Part shown: one piece after another, positions 12,301-20,715 of the stretch
Layout of the letters: every line of letters starts with the position of its first letter
Numbering within the stretch: the first letter of the stretch is position 1
Assembly (NCBI RefSeq): GCF_014839805.1
Contig: NC_051118.1
Location: 186,001-250,000, forward strand
Reading direction: 5' to 3'
Length of the DNA stretch: 64,000 nucleotides
Origin: Manduca sexta
Lineage: Eukaryota; Arthropoda; Insecta; Lepidoptera; Sphingidae
Notes under the pieces: model-generated
The model's database searches: none
What the model saw: the letters and a program-made list of their open reading frames with translations, nothing else
What the model was told of the DNA's origin: nothing
Position numbers and translations under genes: made by a program

Positions 12301-15300
12301 AAAAGATTCGCAGGTAATTTGTGCAGTTTTTACGTTGAAATAGTCCACCCCTAGGCCACAGCCTATACGGTTTATTGACAAATCCGATACTGGTAGAGGG
12401 CCAATCTGTTCGTCGACAGTCACCAGACTATCAACCTGTTATTCTGTATGGATTAATGTAACTTTGGAGGGTGAATATGGCTAGTATTTTAGGTGTTCGG
12501 TGATCTCTACCAGTATCAGTACAATAAATATTCGATGTTCTGCCTACGACTACGGTGCAGCTTGAGTTTATAATTTTGTCCTGCAATAGGAAATGTTGGA
12601 CAAGATGTCTTGCTTAGGCGTATTTCTTCACTAACCACTATAAAATACATAAACTAAATATTGTAGTACCACGAATTTAACAGACAATTTTTTATATAAT
12701 TTAGCATACCTATAAAACTCCAGCGTGCCTTTATCCAAGTCTATGCAGGAGCCTATCACGTCCCCTGGCAGCCACGGTTGTCCGTATGGTGACGTGGCCA
12801 CGTTCCACTTCCTCACCCTGCCACCATCGTACCCGTATGAGTGGGCCGTATCGCCCACTCCCGTATCCATGGAAAACATGCAGGAGGCCGTGCACCAACC
12901 AACCTATACACATATAACCTAGAATTGTTGACAAATCCAGTGCGGGCGAGACAACGTATCCAATAGCGGACCCCCGCCCCCTAGGAAAACCCTATGTAAG
13001 TGCAAGAATAGTAATAAAAACTGGGGGGCTTGCACAACCGCGAAGACCATCCTCCTCCAACGGCTTACATGCACACAACACGCACTCCACAGAGACACAT
13101 TCTAACAACACAGAGAAACATAGGAGATAAGAAAAAACAACTTATACAGTTATTTTAGGTCTTGTATGATTCATTTGCAGTTATTTTTTGAAGAGGAAAT
13201 CCAACGTGCAACGCCGGCAAAATTGTATCCATTTGCGTGGTGTTCTGTCTTGTAAGTCGATAATCAACCTGGCTGCAAGTTCGCTTACCATCAGGTGCGT
13301 TTGCTGCGAGCGTAAAAAAATACCGTTCTCGTGATGGTAATAACTAGGTCGGCCCAGAAACCTCATTAAGAACATTTATGTATAAAGCACTGCATGGTAT
13401 TGCATCTCACTCGTCATTAGCATTAGAAGTCTTAGTATGTCCTGTTTTCCAGCTACAAAAAAACCCTGAATTGCTGTAGAAACCCATAGCGCCATTTGCA
13501 CGACGCTGGCGTCATCTATTTAAAAATCGAATTGAACATTCAAATATTTCGAACAGGAGTAAATTACCTGAAAAATATATGGTCTATGCGTGCACCAAAT
13601 TTCATCAATATTTAGTTAGCAGTTACTGTGTTTACTTCTAACATATAAACAACCAAACATTTTCATTTTTTATGTTTTTTTTTCGCATTTATGATATATT
13701 TTATTCGTAACAACATTTAAACTAAAATATTTTTCGGACTTTATCGCAGTTTTTTTATATTATAATTTTCTCCTGAGGTTTCGAAGATTTTACAGCCGTG
13801 GTCACATGATGGACAATTATTATATCAATGTTTAACATTCGTGTAAACATAAGTAATCATTATATTAGTAAGAAAAAGATAACATAAGATATACTACCTC
13901 CACCATCACAGGATTACTAGATTACTAATGAGGACTCCAAGAACATTGTACCTGCATAATTCCTTTAGTTCCAAGTTGCACTTCGTACATCCACTTCCCG
14001 GCGTAAACGCATGCCGTTGCGCGTATCGTTGCGAAACTGGACAAACCCTGGACGCTAACTCTCTCGTCTCCTACTAGCACCAATCGACCGGTGCCTGAAA
14101 ACACAATAACCCTTTTTTCTAACGCGGCGATGGTGTAAGTGGGTCGCCTGATGGTATTGTCACTATTTACCGTTTCCGAATGGAAGGAGGATTGCTGCCG
14201 GTTTGGAAACGACCGTGCGCAAAGGTTAATTAAAGCCAATTTTTCATAAGTTCAGTACTACTCTGACTGAGTCTGTTTATTAATATTGTTAATAAAACAG
14301 GTTACATGTTACTTCAAATATTACTTAAAAATATTCCTATTTACAGTAATAATCTTCCTGGATTAACTCAGTCATGGAGTAATTTAACCATATTTAATCA
14401 TACTTACAAAAAAACGAATTGTCATTAACTTCATAAATTAAAAAATTGTAAATTTGATCTACTGCATAAATTAAATGCATGCGTGTGTGTTTAATATTTA
14501 GCTAGAAAAATATAGTATACATATTTGAATATAAATAAGAAACTTAAAACCTGTAGACGCATCGAAGACTACGATTTTGGGACCAACGCGACCATGTCTT
14601 TCATCTGCTACTTCCTTTGTCTAGAAAAAAATAAAGTTTGGTCCTCAAATTTGTACCGAAGGGAACAATAGATCGAGTCAATTAAATTTATAGTAATAAT
14701 ATAGTAACATTATTCTCTCATGAGAATAGTAGCAAACGTAAGTGTGTCGCGTTGCGGATCAGCCTGTGTATATTCGGTTCCAAAAGCCCGGCATAATTGT
14801 GTCGACTGCACAGGGGTAATCATCTCTCGTCAGTAGACATTCTATTGGATCACACCCCATTTACTATCAGGTGCAGCGGAATCATTTTCTTATTGTACCC
14901 GTATATAAAAAAATCACCAGTACTATATACTGTTAAACTTTTGGGAACCGGATTCCTCCACTACTGATACGGTTATAACCTTACCCACTTTTCCATAAAC
15001 GTTATTTATCTAAGGACGGAGCATTGCTGTGATATCAAGTCTGTTTCTTAGCTTTGTTTATCTGACAGCCAACTAAATTAAAGTTGTATCTCAATATTAG
15101 TCAATCATAACGGCCCTATGTCTACGCATTGCGAAAGCTGCCATGCCGTCAGCATCGAGAAACAGACTTGTTATCACAGCAATGCTCCGTCCTTAGATAA
15201 ATAATGTTTATGAGTAAGGGGGTTAGCCTACTACACTGACTTAGCTCTGGTTAGCAAAATTCAATAAATTAAATCTAATACCAATTTCATTAGAGCCTAC

Positions 15301-16012
15301 AATTAAAATCGTCGTAAGCACTTACTTCTGTGACTATTGGAGCATTTTTCTTAGCAGATTTCGATTTGTGACTGAGGACTTTAGTATCAAGCATTTTAGA
15401 GAGATTGTCTCGGACATGGCTCACGTATTTACTTCTCCTGTATGTAGATTACAAGGGGTTAACTTATTATTTAGACTGCGTAACAAAAGATGGTGGATAC
15501 ACCAGAGACATAAGATTTTAATTCGAAAGACAACGTCCTTTATACTACTAGGGTAATAAGAAGCGAAGGCATTCAAATTACAAAAAAATTAATTGACAGG
15601 CAATTTTACAAAAAAAAAACTAGATAACATTCGTGAATTTGATATATTTATTTATTTCATTATTTTTTTTACACATTTATATGATGAAAAAATACGTAGA
15701 ATATCCACTTATAAATAGAGCATAATTAGAGGTCTTATCACTCGAATATGTTACAGGCAACCATATGGAATGGACATTGAAAAAGGAAGAAAGATATAAT
15801 TAATTACTTATGTGGCGTTAGACTCCCCCTATCACACTAAGGAAGAACCTACGTTATTACTTACTGAACATGTCGATCAGTGTTTTCCTTCATAACCATA
15901 TCGTTGCCAAAAACTCTGCGAATTGTATCATGAACCTCGCCCTTCTCAGCTGAGCTGCTGCAGACGCCAAACATGGATCGCAGGACGTTCATCATTACCT
16001 CAAGCAGATGTT
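199..16012 (-). CDS. RNF123: RNF123/KPC1-like E3 ubiquitin ligase, N-terminal and central part (17 exons)
   Basis: This is the catalytic subunit of the KPC ubiquitin ligase. In vertebrates it works in the cytoplasm with KPC2/UBAC1, marks the Cdk inhibitor p27 for destruction and assists NF-kB p105 processing. Seventeen exons were joined by AG/GT splice sites, and the phase agrees at every junction. The product opens with a short N-terminal region and then a full SPRY domain containing GKWMYEV, GWCTASC, GVGDTAHSYGYDGGRVRKWN and PGDVIGSCIDLDKGTLEFY. Helical segments follow (LLDLLWTFLDE, GLMQHRETRHHLVKYVFFN, LLILLDNTDG, IDGELDFYNVDRLGGVL), in the order known for RNF123. The RING finger lies past the left edge of the window. 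One block, expected between the exons ending at 11341 and starting at 7909, was not found. The family call is very secure; the start codon is less so. Confidence 0.93.
305..2947 (-). other. RNF123 intron of 2.6 kb
   Basis: The intron holds a tRNA-derived SINE (1321-1581), fragments of repeat family F near 590-700 and 2540-2650, and AT-rich sequence. A (CAT)n run near 2460-2478 looks like the tail of a LINE fragment. I see no further coding exon. Confidence 0.6.
1321..1581 (-). mobile_element. tRNA-derived SINE, copy 1
   Basis: On the minus strand the head reads GACTGCCTCAGTGGCGTAG, and TGGCGTAGTTG fits the polymerase III A box. GGTTCGAATCC fits the B box. A conserved body follows (TCTGCTCA-TATCAGCC, TTGTGCCCGAT-TGGCGATAGG) and the copy ends in a (TG)n tail at 1321-1340. 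Six more copies lie in this window. Confidence 0.85.
2948..3036 (-). CDS. RNF123: RNF123 exon
   Basis: The acceptor is ATGTTTGCAG and the donor GTAAAT. It encodes QDLISVLGEDNPFIQSFEPN, then YNRAGGIDT. It directly follows the LGG motif exon in phase. Conservation is weak, as expected for the acidic linker after this motif. Confidence 0.85.
3113..3220 (-). CDS. RNF123: RNF123 exon (FDLQRLGG motif)
   Basis: The acceptor is TGCTATTCCAG and the donor GTGATT. It encodes QLPPHVPARTFIDGELDFYN, then VDRLGGVLPFLVRTLR. The vertebrate sequence [20 protein letters not shown] followed by GGLLSHLRKTL is clearly the same segment. Confidence 0.95.
3718..3824 (-). CDS. RNF123: RNF123 exon (hidden in a longer wrong-frame ORF)
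   Basis: The acceptor is CGTATTTCAG and the donor GTGAGT. It encodes RLFNISRNSPAISWCCHARL, then LTAVLKLWSENPIGN. The C-HRLISALRYYWDE stretch of vertebrate RNF123 aligns with CHARLLTAVLKLWSE. A longer open frame (3676-3885) covers the same bases in another frame and also has usable splice sites, but only the frame given here is in phase with both neighbours and resembles the family. Confidence 0.87.
4514..4633 (-). CDS. RNF123: RNF123 exon (LLDN motif)
   Basis: The acceptor is TTTTCTGACAG and the donor GTATTG; it holds forty whole codons. It encodes LEFLLILLDNTDGTNMVPST, then RKIFLEKFRRYIMDN. This matches ILKLLLDN and IFLTKFRKFL of the vertebrate protein in order and spacing. Confidence 0.93.
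4740..4870. repeat. Repeat family H, copy 1
   Basis: GACCAATCAGAATAAAGT is followed by CTGATTTTGATTGGCTGATT, giving a partial inverted arrangement. Relatives lie at 10835-10990 and 53880-53990. It lies in an RNF123 intron. Confidence 0.5.
5210..5322 (-). CDS. RNF123: RNF123 exon (helical region)
   Basis: The acceptor is TACGTTATAG and the donor GTGAGC. It encodes KISKLLPPPQDDATTESQYK and DCNKITKAIAPLEQVQ. It corresponds to the charged helix before the LDN motif in vertebrate RNF123. A second AG at CCTCCTCAAG is nearby, but only the acceptor used here keeps the phase. Confidence 0.85.
5698..5962. repeat. Possible MITE beside an RNF123 micro-exon
   Basis: The ends GTGCGTATTCACAAATGTTAC (left) and the complement of GTATTGTTTGTGAATAAGGGT (right) are partly inverted repeats. 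An internal short palindrome CCGACACTATGTGTCGG is present. Similarity of the ends is imperfect. Confidence 0.45.
5965..6018 (-). CDS. RNF123: RNF123 micro-exon
   Basis: A 54-base exon with acceptor TTAATTTCAG and donor GTATTAAC. It encodes MAEKGVIKYSPFAPTGT. It is supported by perfect phase on both sides (GAA on entry, GAC on exit) and not by strong similarity. A Helitron copy begins only about 20 bases upstream of its acceptor. Confidence 0.8.
6038..6289 (+). mobile_element. Small Helitron (Lep1-like), copy 1
   Basis: It starts TCCTACGAATATTATAAATG and ends GCGAAGCCGCG...AGCTAG before T. The TC start, the CTAG end and the GC-rich hairpin just before the end are the known signs of non-autonomous Helitrons. 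It lies in an RNF123 intron about 20 bases from an exon. Confidence 0.75.
6556..6674 (-). CDS. RNF123: RNF123 exon (helical region)
   Basis: The acceptor is TTTGTTACAG and the donor GTATGC. It encodes FDNFLNIKCPDDAVLRTVIR, then KPWWQRPTAVQGETDPRII. The vertebrate counterpart has IKSPLRVEEAG and TTWWP (from memory). Phase agrees with both neighbours. Confidence 0.88.
7051..7160 (-). CDS. RNF123: RNF123 exon (helical region)
   Basis: The acceptor is AAATTCTAG and the donor GTGAGT. It encodes MHFNQQQEGVYVLCGLMQHR and RHHLVKYVFFNKI. This corresponds to the vertebrate segment with ILRHEKSRKFLLSNVLF. The two trailing bases form serine with the next exon. Confidence 0.88.
7434..7706 (+). repeat. 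Interspersed repeat family E, copy 1
   Basis: It reads GAATGACGAGACGAGCTTAC, then CGATACGACCGCC and ends ACTCTCACATATGAGAGACC. Related copies lie at 17536 (reverse), 23440, 34555 (reverse) and 52008 (reverse). It has no coding content and is probably an ancient SINE or MITE. Confidence 0.7.
7757..7909 (-). CDS. RNF123: RNF123 exon (helical region)
   Basis: The acceptor is CTGTTTCTAG and the donor GTAATT; phase is 0 at both ends. It encodes NGLATKLLAQPQPRLCTLLD, then LLWTFLDEAALCDVFEHCMV. The LLDLLW-F-DE core matches LDLLWLFMEDYE of the vertebrate protein (from memory). The preceding block of the protein is missing from the window; the interval up to 11341 is occupied by transposons. Confidence 0.92.
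8442..8600 (-). pseudogene. LINE C-terminal fragment
   Basis: It encodes GRRKKSWLRNIREWTEIANA and AKGKRRYAELTANLH, then a stop. The RKKSWLRNIREW pattern is the usual C-terminus of insect endonuclease-reverse transcriptase LINEs. The upstream part of the same frame (to 9099) is stitched from other repeats and is not a gene. Confidence 0.65.
8930..9090 (+). repeat. Repeat family F fragment
   Basis: A diverged stretch related to the copies at 22120 and 51129, seen in GGTCGCTATCTGGGCG followed by TACAAATATTCTAACACCAGCA. Confidence 0.5.
9183..10690 (-). mobile_element. 5'-truncated Jockey-like LINE with reverse transcriptase
   Basis: The minus-strand frame 9436-10524 encodes most of a reverse transcriptase: SPLQSGFRSGHSTTTALLK, LVDFSNAFNTVSHDILLAIL, SGVPQGGILSPLLFSIFIN and the catalytic YADDLQIY. 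Further coding (EDEVALRIHSSESVYTP) extends to 10690, past a TAG stop near 10540. The C-terminus is frameshifted after GHFSA, since RVRQLLLKEAEELS continues in another frame. The endonuclease is absent. The element ends in an (AAAT)n tail at about 9185-9205. It lies inside an RNF123 intron. Confidence 0.9.
10835..10990. repeat. Repeat family H, copy 2
   Basis: AACCAATCAGAATAAGC and GATTAATTTTGATTGGTTTA match the copy at 4740 in order and spacing. Confidence 0.5.
11024..11269 (+). mobile_element. Small Helitron, second family, copy 1
   Basis: It starts TCTATATATATAAAAATTAA and ends GTCTGTCGGGTCAACTAG, between A and T. It matches the copy at 43669-43959 over its length, although that copy has extra internal sequence. 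Confidence 0.72.
11341..11482 (-). CDS. RNF123: RNF123 exon 7 (just after SPRY; contains a frame puzzle)
   Basis: The acceptor is GGTTTCCAG and the donor GTATGG. In phase with exon 6 it reads GGIRAAANPTIQECSRAAIL, then FKSLDVLLEELSKMSDLKPS. The second half fits the helix that follows SPRY. The first ten residues do not resemble the family, whereas the alternative frame over the same bases reads GYAPLQIPP, close to GYRPLQDPP recalled from human RNF123. Two small compensating shifts, an assembly error or a different junction could explain this; see findings. Confidence 0.85.
11732..11982 (+). mobile_element. Small Helitron (Lep1-like), copy 2
   Basis: It runs from TCCTACTAATATTATAAATG to AAAGCCGCGAGCAAAAGCTAG and is flanked by A and T as expected for Helitron insertion. 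It lies in the RNF123 intron between the exons at 12043 and 11482. Confidence 0.78.
12043..12168 (-). CDS. RNF123: RNF123 exon 6 (SPRY, end)
   Basis: The acceptor is ATTTTACCAG and the donor GTGAGT. It encodes NGLSMGVAFDKVSHGSGVAY, FPAVSLAMQEH and ANFGHVPF. It matches the end of the SPRY domain (NG-S-G-AF, AYFPA-SL, NFG). It leaves a phase of 2 (GT), which matters for how the next exon is read. Confidence 0.95.
12710..12903 (-). CDS. RNF123: RNF123 exon 5 (SPRY, core)
   Basis: The acceptor is TGTGTATAG and the donor GTATGC. It encodes VGWCTASCMFSMDTGVGDTA, then SYGYDGGRVRKWNVATSPYG and PGDVIGSCIDLDKGTLEFY. This is the best conserved part of the protein: vertebrate RNF123 has GWC, GVGDT, SYAYDGNRVRKWNV and GD-I-IDLDDGTL at the same places. 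The initiator-like ATG inside the exon is an internal methionine. Confidence 0.97.
13952..14094 (-). CDS. RNF123: RNF123 exon 4 (SPRY, first half)
   Basis: The acceptor is GTGTTTTCAG and the donor GTACAA. It encodes GRLVLVGDERVSVQGLSSF, TIRATACVYAGKWMYEVQL and GTKGIMQ. The TIR-TCVY-GKW-YEV core is diagnostic for the RNF123 SPRY domain. The open frame continues upstream to about 14239, but that part is intron: the strong acceptor at 14095-14096 restores phase with exon 3. Confidence 0.95.
14551..14620 (-). CDS. RNF123: RNF123 exon 3 (start of SPRY region)
   Basis: The acceptor is TTTTTTCTAG and the donor GTTTTAAG. It reads EVADERHGRVGPKIVVFDAS. The GR-GP-VVFD pattern matches the strand that opens the SPRY domain in vertebrate RNF123 (GRLGPSTVVLD, recalled from memory). 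The last base forms a glycine codon with the next exon. Confidence 0.88.
14735..14890 (+). repeat. Interspersed repeat family F, copy
   Basis: It contains GTAAGTGTGTCGCGTTGC, GGCATAATTGTGTCGACTGC and ATCATCTCTCGTCAGTAGAC. Relatives lie at 22120-22370 and 51129-51360 (opposite orientation). Shorter pieces lie near 590-700, 2540-2650, 52310-52400 and 58744-58815. Confidence 0.65.
14984..15222. mobile_element. MITE with long inverted ends and TTA duplication
   Basis: Both ends share CATAAAC-TTATTTATCTAAGG and then ACGGAGCATTGCTGTGATA as inverted repeats of about 55 bases with few mismatches. TTA flanks both sides (14981-14983 and 15223-15225). This fits a PIF/Harbinger-derived MITE. It lies in an RNF123 intron. 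Confidence 0.78.
15326..15437 (-). CDS. RNF123: RNF123 exon 2 (pre-SPRY linker)
   Basis: It begins after TACATACAG and ends at GTAAGTG. It completes the split codon of the previous exon and reads RSKYVSHVRDNLSKMLDTKV, then a lysine-rich tail KSKSAKKNAPIVTE. The sequence is poorly conserved, as the linker before SPRY is in this family. It was chosen on splice sites and phase, which fit both neighbours. Confidence 0.78.
15865..16012 (-). CDS. RNF123: RNF123 exon with probable start codon
   Basis: First recognisable coding exon. It follows a T-rich acceptor ending TTGTTAG and stops at a GTAAGT donor, leaving a phase of 2. It reads MMNVLRSMFGVCSSSAEKG and then VHDTIRRVFGNDMVMKEN. The paired ATG ATG near the exon start is the likely initiator, because vertebrate RNF123 has little sequence before the SPRY domain. 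The frame is open upstream to the acceptor, so a further coding exon cannot be excluded. Confidence 0.75.
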
Positions 16013-16413
16013 CTAACAAAAAAAAACTAGTTATCTTCAATCTCTACTTATAATAGAGGAAAATTTATAGCGTTAAAACTTGCTAAAAAATTACATTTGA
16101 ATACCATTTGACATATTGTGTCGATTGACCGAATTCTATAGTTTTGTCTAAAGAGTCTAATGATTGTATTATTTATTTGTGTATTATAGATAATACAATA
16201 ATTATGTAAGTAACCTGCTCTTGACAGAAGTAAATCTCGTGATAAGCTTTTATCTGTACGTAGTGAGATCAGGGGGCCCTATTACGTGTATGGGGGCAAA
16301 TTCGTATTTTTGTAATTACAGGCTGTCTTATCAAAAGGCAGCTTTGGTACAGATAAAAGGATAAAGGTCCCCTATTTACCTAAACGACCTATGAAAGCTG
16401 TCCTTCAATTTAA

Positions 16414-16957
16414 ATAATATTAGCCCTGTATTATATACTGTCCGACTACTGGGCTTGGGGCTCTACTAGTGAGAGCGATTAGGCCTTAGTCCACCTCGTT
16501 GGCATGGTGCAGATTGGTAGACTTCACACACCATCAAAATTCCTATTAAGAGCTTCTCAGTAGTGTGTATTACGACTTAAAATAAATAAAATATATCCGT
16601 TACGTTCACCATTTATTCACAGATTGACGAGACACATTTTTGATAGCTGGGTAGTTGTATCACAACAATGGACAATCTACCTTCATTAATCTTAAGATAT
16701 TAACACTAATATATAAAGTTTGTTTGTCCAAGATGTTACGATATGAATTACACATAACATGTTTGTGATACAGGCTTACTGTATCACACTCAGTTATGCA
16801 GGTTTCCTCACGATGTTTTCCTTTACCATTAAAGCAAGCGATAATTCCCAAAGAATACACACATAATTTTAGGAAAGTCAGGGTGTGTGCCCTTGGGATT
16901 TAAACCTGCGGACATTCTTTCCAGCAGTCCGTTCCACACCCACAGGCTATCGCCACT
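16414..16957 (+). repeat. Interspersed repeat family D, copy with a nested insertion
   Basis: The same repeat as 19810-20130. It breaks off after GCTTCTCAG at about 16561 and resumes at TATGCAGGTTTCCTCACGAT near 16795. About 230 bases are inserted between these points; see findings. Confidence 0.75.
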
Positions 16958-17535
16958 AATATTGTAAGAATTTAAACAAAATGCTATTAAATTAATATCT
17001 ACCCCCATACATTTTACATGCAAATAAAAATAATATTGCATACGTTTTTCCAATTATAAAACAAGAATAACATACCATATGCTTATTGGAACCCATAAAA
17101 AAGTAATTAAAGTCGGAAACGTTTAATACCAACGTTTCGACCCTCTTCAGCGTAAATTGTTGGAAAGAATAAACGTTGACAAAATTACTGGCAGCCCGCC
17201 CCTGAATGTTATTACGAAGGTTAGGGAAAGTGAAAATTCAGATTTACGTGACTACATTGTTCTAGACAGTAAGGTATTTGGGATTTTAGGTCTTAAAGAG
17301 ATCTTTTTGAAATATTAAAGAGCGTTGGTACGTTTAAAAAAAAAACATTTTTTTTTCAATAGCAAAGTTGATAAAAACTATAAATAGTTTAAGATGAATT
17401 TCATTTTCATTATTAAAAAAACTGACTATAATGGGTGTAAAAATTTATATGACGGCGGTTTTAATGACCTTCCACTGGAAGGTGGCGAAGAGTGAAGTTT
17501 TTTAAAAGGGATCTTGGGGCAACAAATTTTTGGTT

Positions 17536-17775
17536 ACTGGTGGTAGGTCTCTCATATCTGACAGTCCGCCTGGGTAGGTACCACCGCAATGTCTATTTCT
17601 GCCGCTAAGCAGCAGTGTGAAGTCACTGTTGTGTTCCAACTTTAAGTACATTGTAGCCAATGTAACTACTGGACATAATAAGACTTAAACATCTCATGTC
17701 TTAGAATGGCGAGCGCAGTGAAATACCAAACAATACTTTGTAATTCAAAATGTTTGATTGTGTTTCTACTGTTCT
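17536..17775 (-). repeat. Interspersed repeat family E, copy 2
   Basis: Reverse orientation: GGTGGTAGGTCTCTCATAT starts it, and the AGTTACATTGGC-type centre and (C)ATCTCATGTCTTAGAATGGC follow. The edge is incomplete. Confidence 0.65.
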
Positions 17776-19809
17776 TCACACAGTTATTTTTACCTTACTT
17801 GCAAAAGTTAGGCAGAGACACCATGCTGTGTGTGAGAGGGACAACAATATCGCTAAGGACGATAAGAAGATAATATACGCGACCGAGTTCAGTTTGACGA
17901 AAAAAATAAAATAAAAATGCTTTATTCATCACGTAGGCGGACATGGTTGCACTTATGATTAGTCAAGGTACATGAGAATATTTAATTATTACTTAATTAA
18001 ATTAGCTTCTATAAAAAAAGACAATTTATATTGAAAATAAAATAAATGAAAAATATACTTAGTAAACAAAGAAGCCAGCTCGGGCTGGCAGGGAAGAAGA
18101 AGTATGGATTTGAACTAACGATATTGATGAAGCATTGATTATAAACTCATAAATATAAAATTATTTATTTCGAGGTCTAAGATTTATATTCTAATAATAT
18201 TATTATGGTTCTTTTTATTTTTAATTAATTCGTAAAAGGGAAGCCGGTACGCATCGGCTTATATAGACGTTTCGCCACAAGTTTCTGGACTGTCTTATAC
18301 TTCCTAAATCCGGCCCGGTCGTAGGTTAACCTTTTTCTACGGACCTTCCATTATTTTTCACGTGGGGTCACCGCAATATACTTTTGTGAATTGTTATATT
18401 ATTACATTTATAGTTTAGAGATCGATTTTTCTGTTCGCAATATAATGACTTCGATTTTCAAATCATAAGTCAAGCACTAACGATTTCGTTTTTGAATAAA
18501 TTATTCCTCTGATTGATGTGACATCTTTCATATTTTTTAGAATCCCAAATCTATTACTAGCATTTATCTAGAAATTATCACTAAATTTTGTCATCGGTAC
18601 GACTTGTAAAGTCTTTTAAAAGCCATATTTCCTTTTTCATAGGAACTATAAACCTGTTTCCTTCGTACGAAATTGCACAGCGCATGTAAACATAGCTGTT
18701 TGCTTTTACAAAACGTTCCTGTTCGATGTTTGATTGAAAACATCGACTCGATGCGTTTACGACTTGTTTGATACGCTTGTATGGAACGAAATAGCCGTGA
18801 CCATTTTATGTCTGATTTATTAGTATTGATATTTGATTTTAATTGGTCTTTGATGGATTAATGTTTACTCTCAGTAACACTTATGGTGTCGTGACGGCGG
18901 TATGACTAAGAAGCGACGGCGATTACTTTTATAGCAAACTAAAGAAATATATAAGTAAACTATTAAGTGTTAATTTTACTTCGTTCTCTTACTAATAGTT
19001 AGTAATATTAGAAAGGGGAAAGTTTGAGAAAATGTCTCAATGTTAGTTAGAACTAAACCCAGAAACAATAAAACGGATTTAGATGAAATTTGTCACACGG
19101 CTACACCATGTACTGGATTAACATATGGGCTATTTTTATCCCAGTAATTTGCTTATATGGGAAATAATGGACGTTTTATCTGATTTATTAAATAGAGAGC
19201 ATTTCATGCGAGCAAAGTAAATAAATAATTTTGATTAATATTGAATTTCTTTTTTTTGCTACATACCGCAGTAAACATAATTAAGGATATCATTCAGGAA
19301 GAAAATCTAAATCAGAACAATAAAAAAAAATATATGTTTGATTGCGTTCGGTTTTAAGCCTTTTATGAAAAACAATCTCTATTTACAAATGTTGAACAAT
19401 ACCAAACAGTAATGTAAAGGCACTTCGAGTTAAAGTGAAACTCAATTAGATCCCTCACTCAGGCAATTAAACGATGCGCTGCATGCGAGAAATCCGGGAC
19501 AACTGAATTAAATACTAATCGAATTGTAATGTCACAGTGTTATGTTTTTAGGTTTATTTAGTAGTAAAGACAGGATGTGAATTAATGATAATACCAGCCC
19601 TAAATATATTGCCCAATGCTGCTTACTGGCCTCTGCTACAGATAGCCTTAGCCACGCTGGTCTATTTGAAATAAAATAAAATGCTTTATTTATCACGTAG
19701 ACGAACATAGTTGTGCTAATGATAATTCAAGGTAGATGAGAATATTTAATTATTACTCCAATGAAGTAGCTTATATTTACTAAACCGCTTGCTTGATGGA
19801 ATAATATAA

Positions 19810-20130
19810 TAATATCAGCCCTGTATTATATATTGTCCCACTTTTGGGCACGGGCCTCCTCTACTATTAAGAGGGATTAGGCTTTAGTCCACCACGGTGG
19901 TCTAGTGCGGGTTGGTAGACTTCACACACCCTCGAAAATTCCTAATATAGAATTTCTCAGTATGCAGGTTTCCTCACGTTGTTTTCCTTCACCGTTAAAA
20001 CAAGCGATAATTCACAAAAAATACACACATATTTTTTTTAGAAAAGTTAGAGGTGTGTGCCCTTGAAATTTGAACCTGGGGACATTCGTCTCGGCAGTCC
20101 GTTCCACAACCAACCAGGCTATCGCCGCTT
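19810..20130 (+). repeat. Interspersed repeat family D, full copy
   Basis: It runs from AATATCAGCCCTGTATTAT past GGTAGACTTCACACACCCTC and CAGGTTTCCTCACGTTGTTT to CAGGCTATCGCCGCTT. A well-spread lepidopteran repeat. It serves here as the uninterrupted reference for the copy at 16414. Confidence 0.75.
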
Positions 20131-20274
20131 GATGGAAGTGTTACGACAACTCTAAACAATAGCAACATCACCCAATACTAGATTAAAAAGAACTGCCTGG
20201 TAATAAGCTGCTCTTAATGCACATCCATGATTCGTCTGGTATTTTAAATTGAAGATTACTGATAAAACTTACTT

Positions 20275-20475
20275 GATTTCTGGTTTAAGACTTTCCTGCC
20301 CTCACACCCACCACTACCACTCCTGCAAGCCAGGATCTGCAGTGGCACGCATTCTATGACACCGAGCGGTGAAGCTCGGCGGGTCTCAGAGAACACTAAT
20401 TTGGTTTTACACCGCAACGAAGTCAAATAGAAAGATAGCGAGGAGTTGGAAATTTTAATTGTCCACTTCCATCGA
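20275..20475 (+). repeat. Repeat family R, copy 1
   Basis: It contains CACACCCACCACTACCACTC, TTCTATGACACCGAGCGGTG, AACACTAATTTGG and AATAGAAAGATAGCGAGGAG. It is matched in order by 60690-60865. No function is visible. Confidence 0.6.
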
Positions 20476-20571
20476 GTAAATTAATTACTGGTTGTTGATT
20501 GTTTGATATCAAATCCTGTTGAAATAAGCTTCTCTCAGAACTGATAGCAGACGTGATAGAAAAGTTCACAA

Positions 20572-20715
20572 ATGGAGACCACGTATCGGCAAGCTAATTG
20601 GACATCCATTAATAAAGACAACCTAATAAAGGTCAAAGACACTCGGTGGATGCAGGCCTCTTTCGAGTTGATTTGGAAATTTTTGACGAAAGCCTATCAG
20701 CAGTTGACATCCAGA
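20572..20715 (+). pseudogene. Decayed LINE C-terminus
   Basis: TYRQANWTSINKD and DTRWMQASFELIWKFLTKAY are a worn form of the TGKRNVGRPPTRW / GSRWMQAASNRLTWRSLGEAY ending seen at 30090-30260. It is not a gene. Confidence 0.55.

Noticed and set aside
12725..12922. Plus-strand frame opposite the SPRY exon
   Set aside because: It is the antisense shadow of RNF123 coding sequence.
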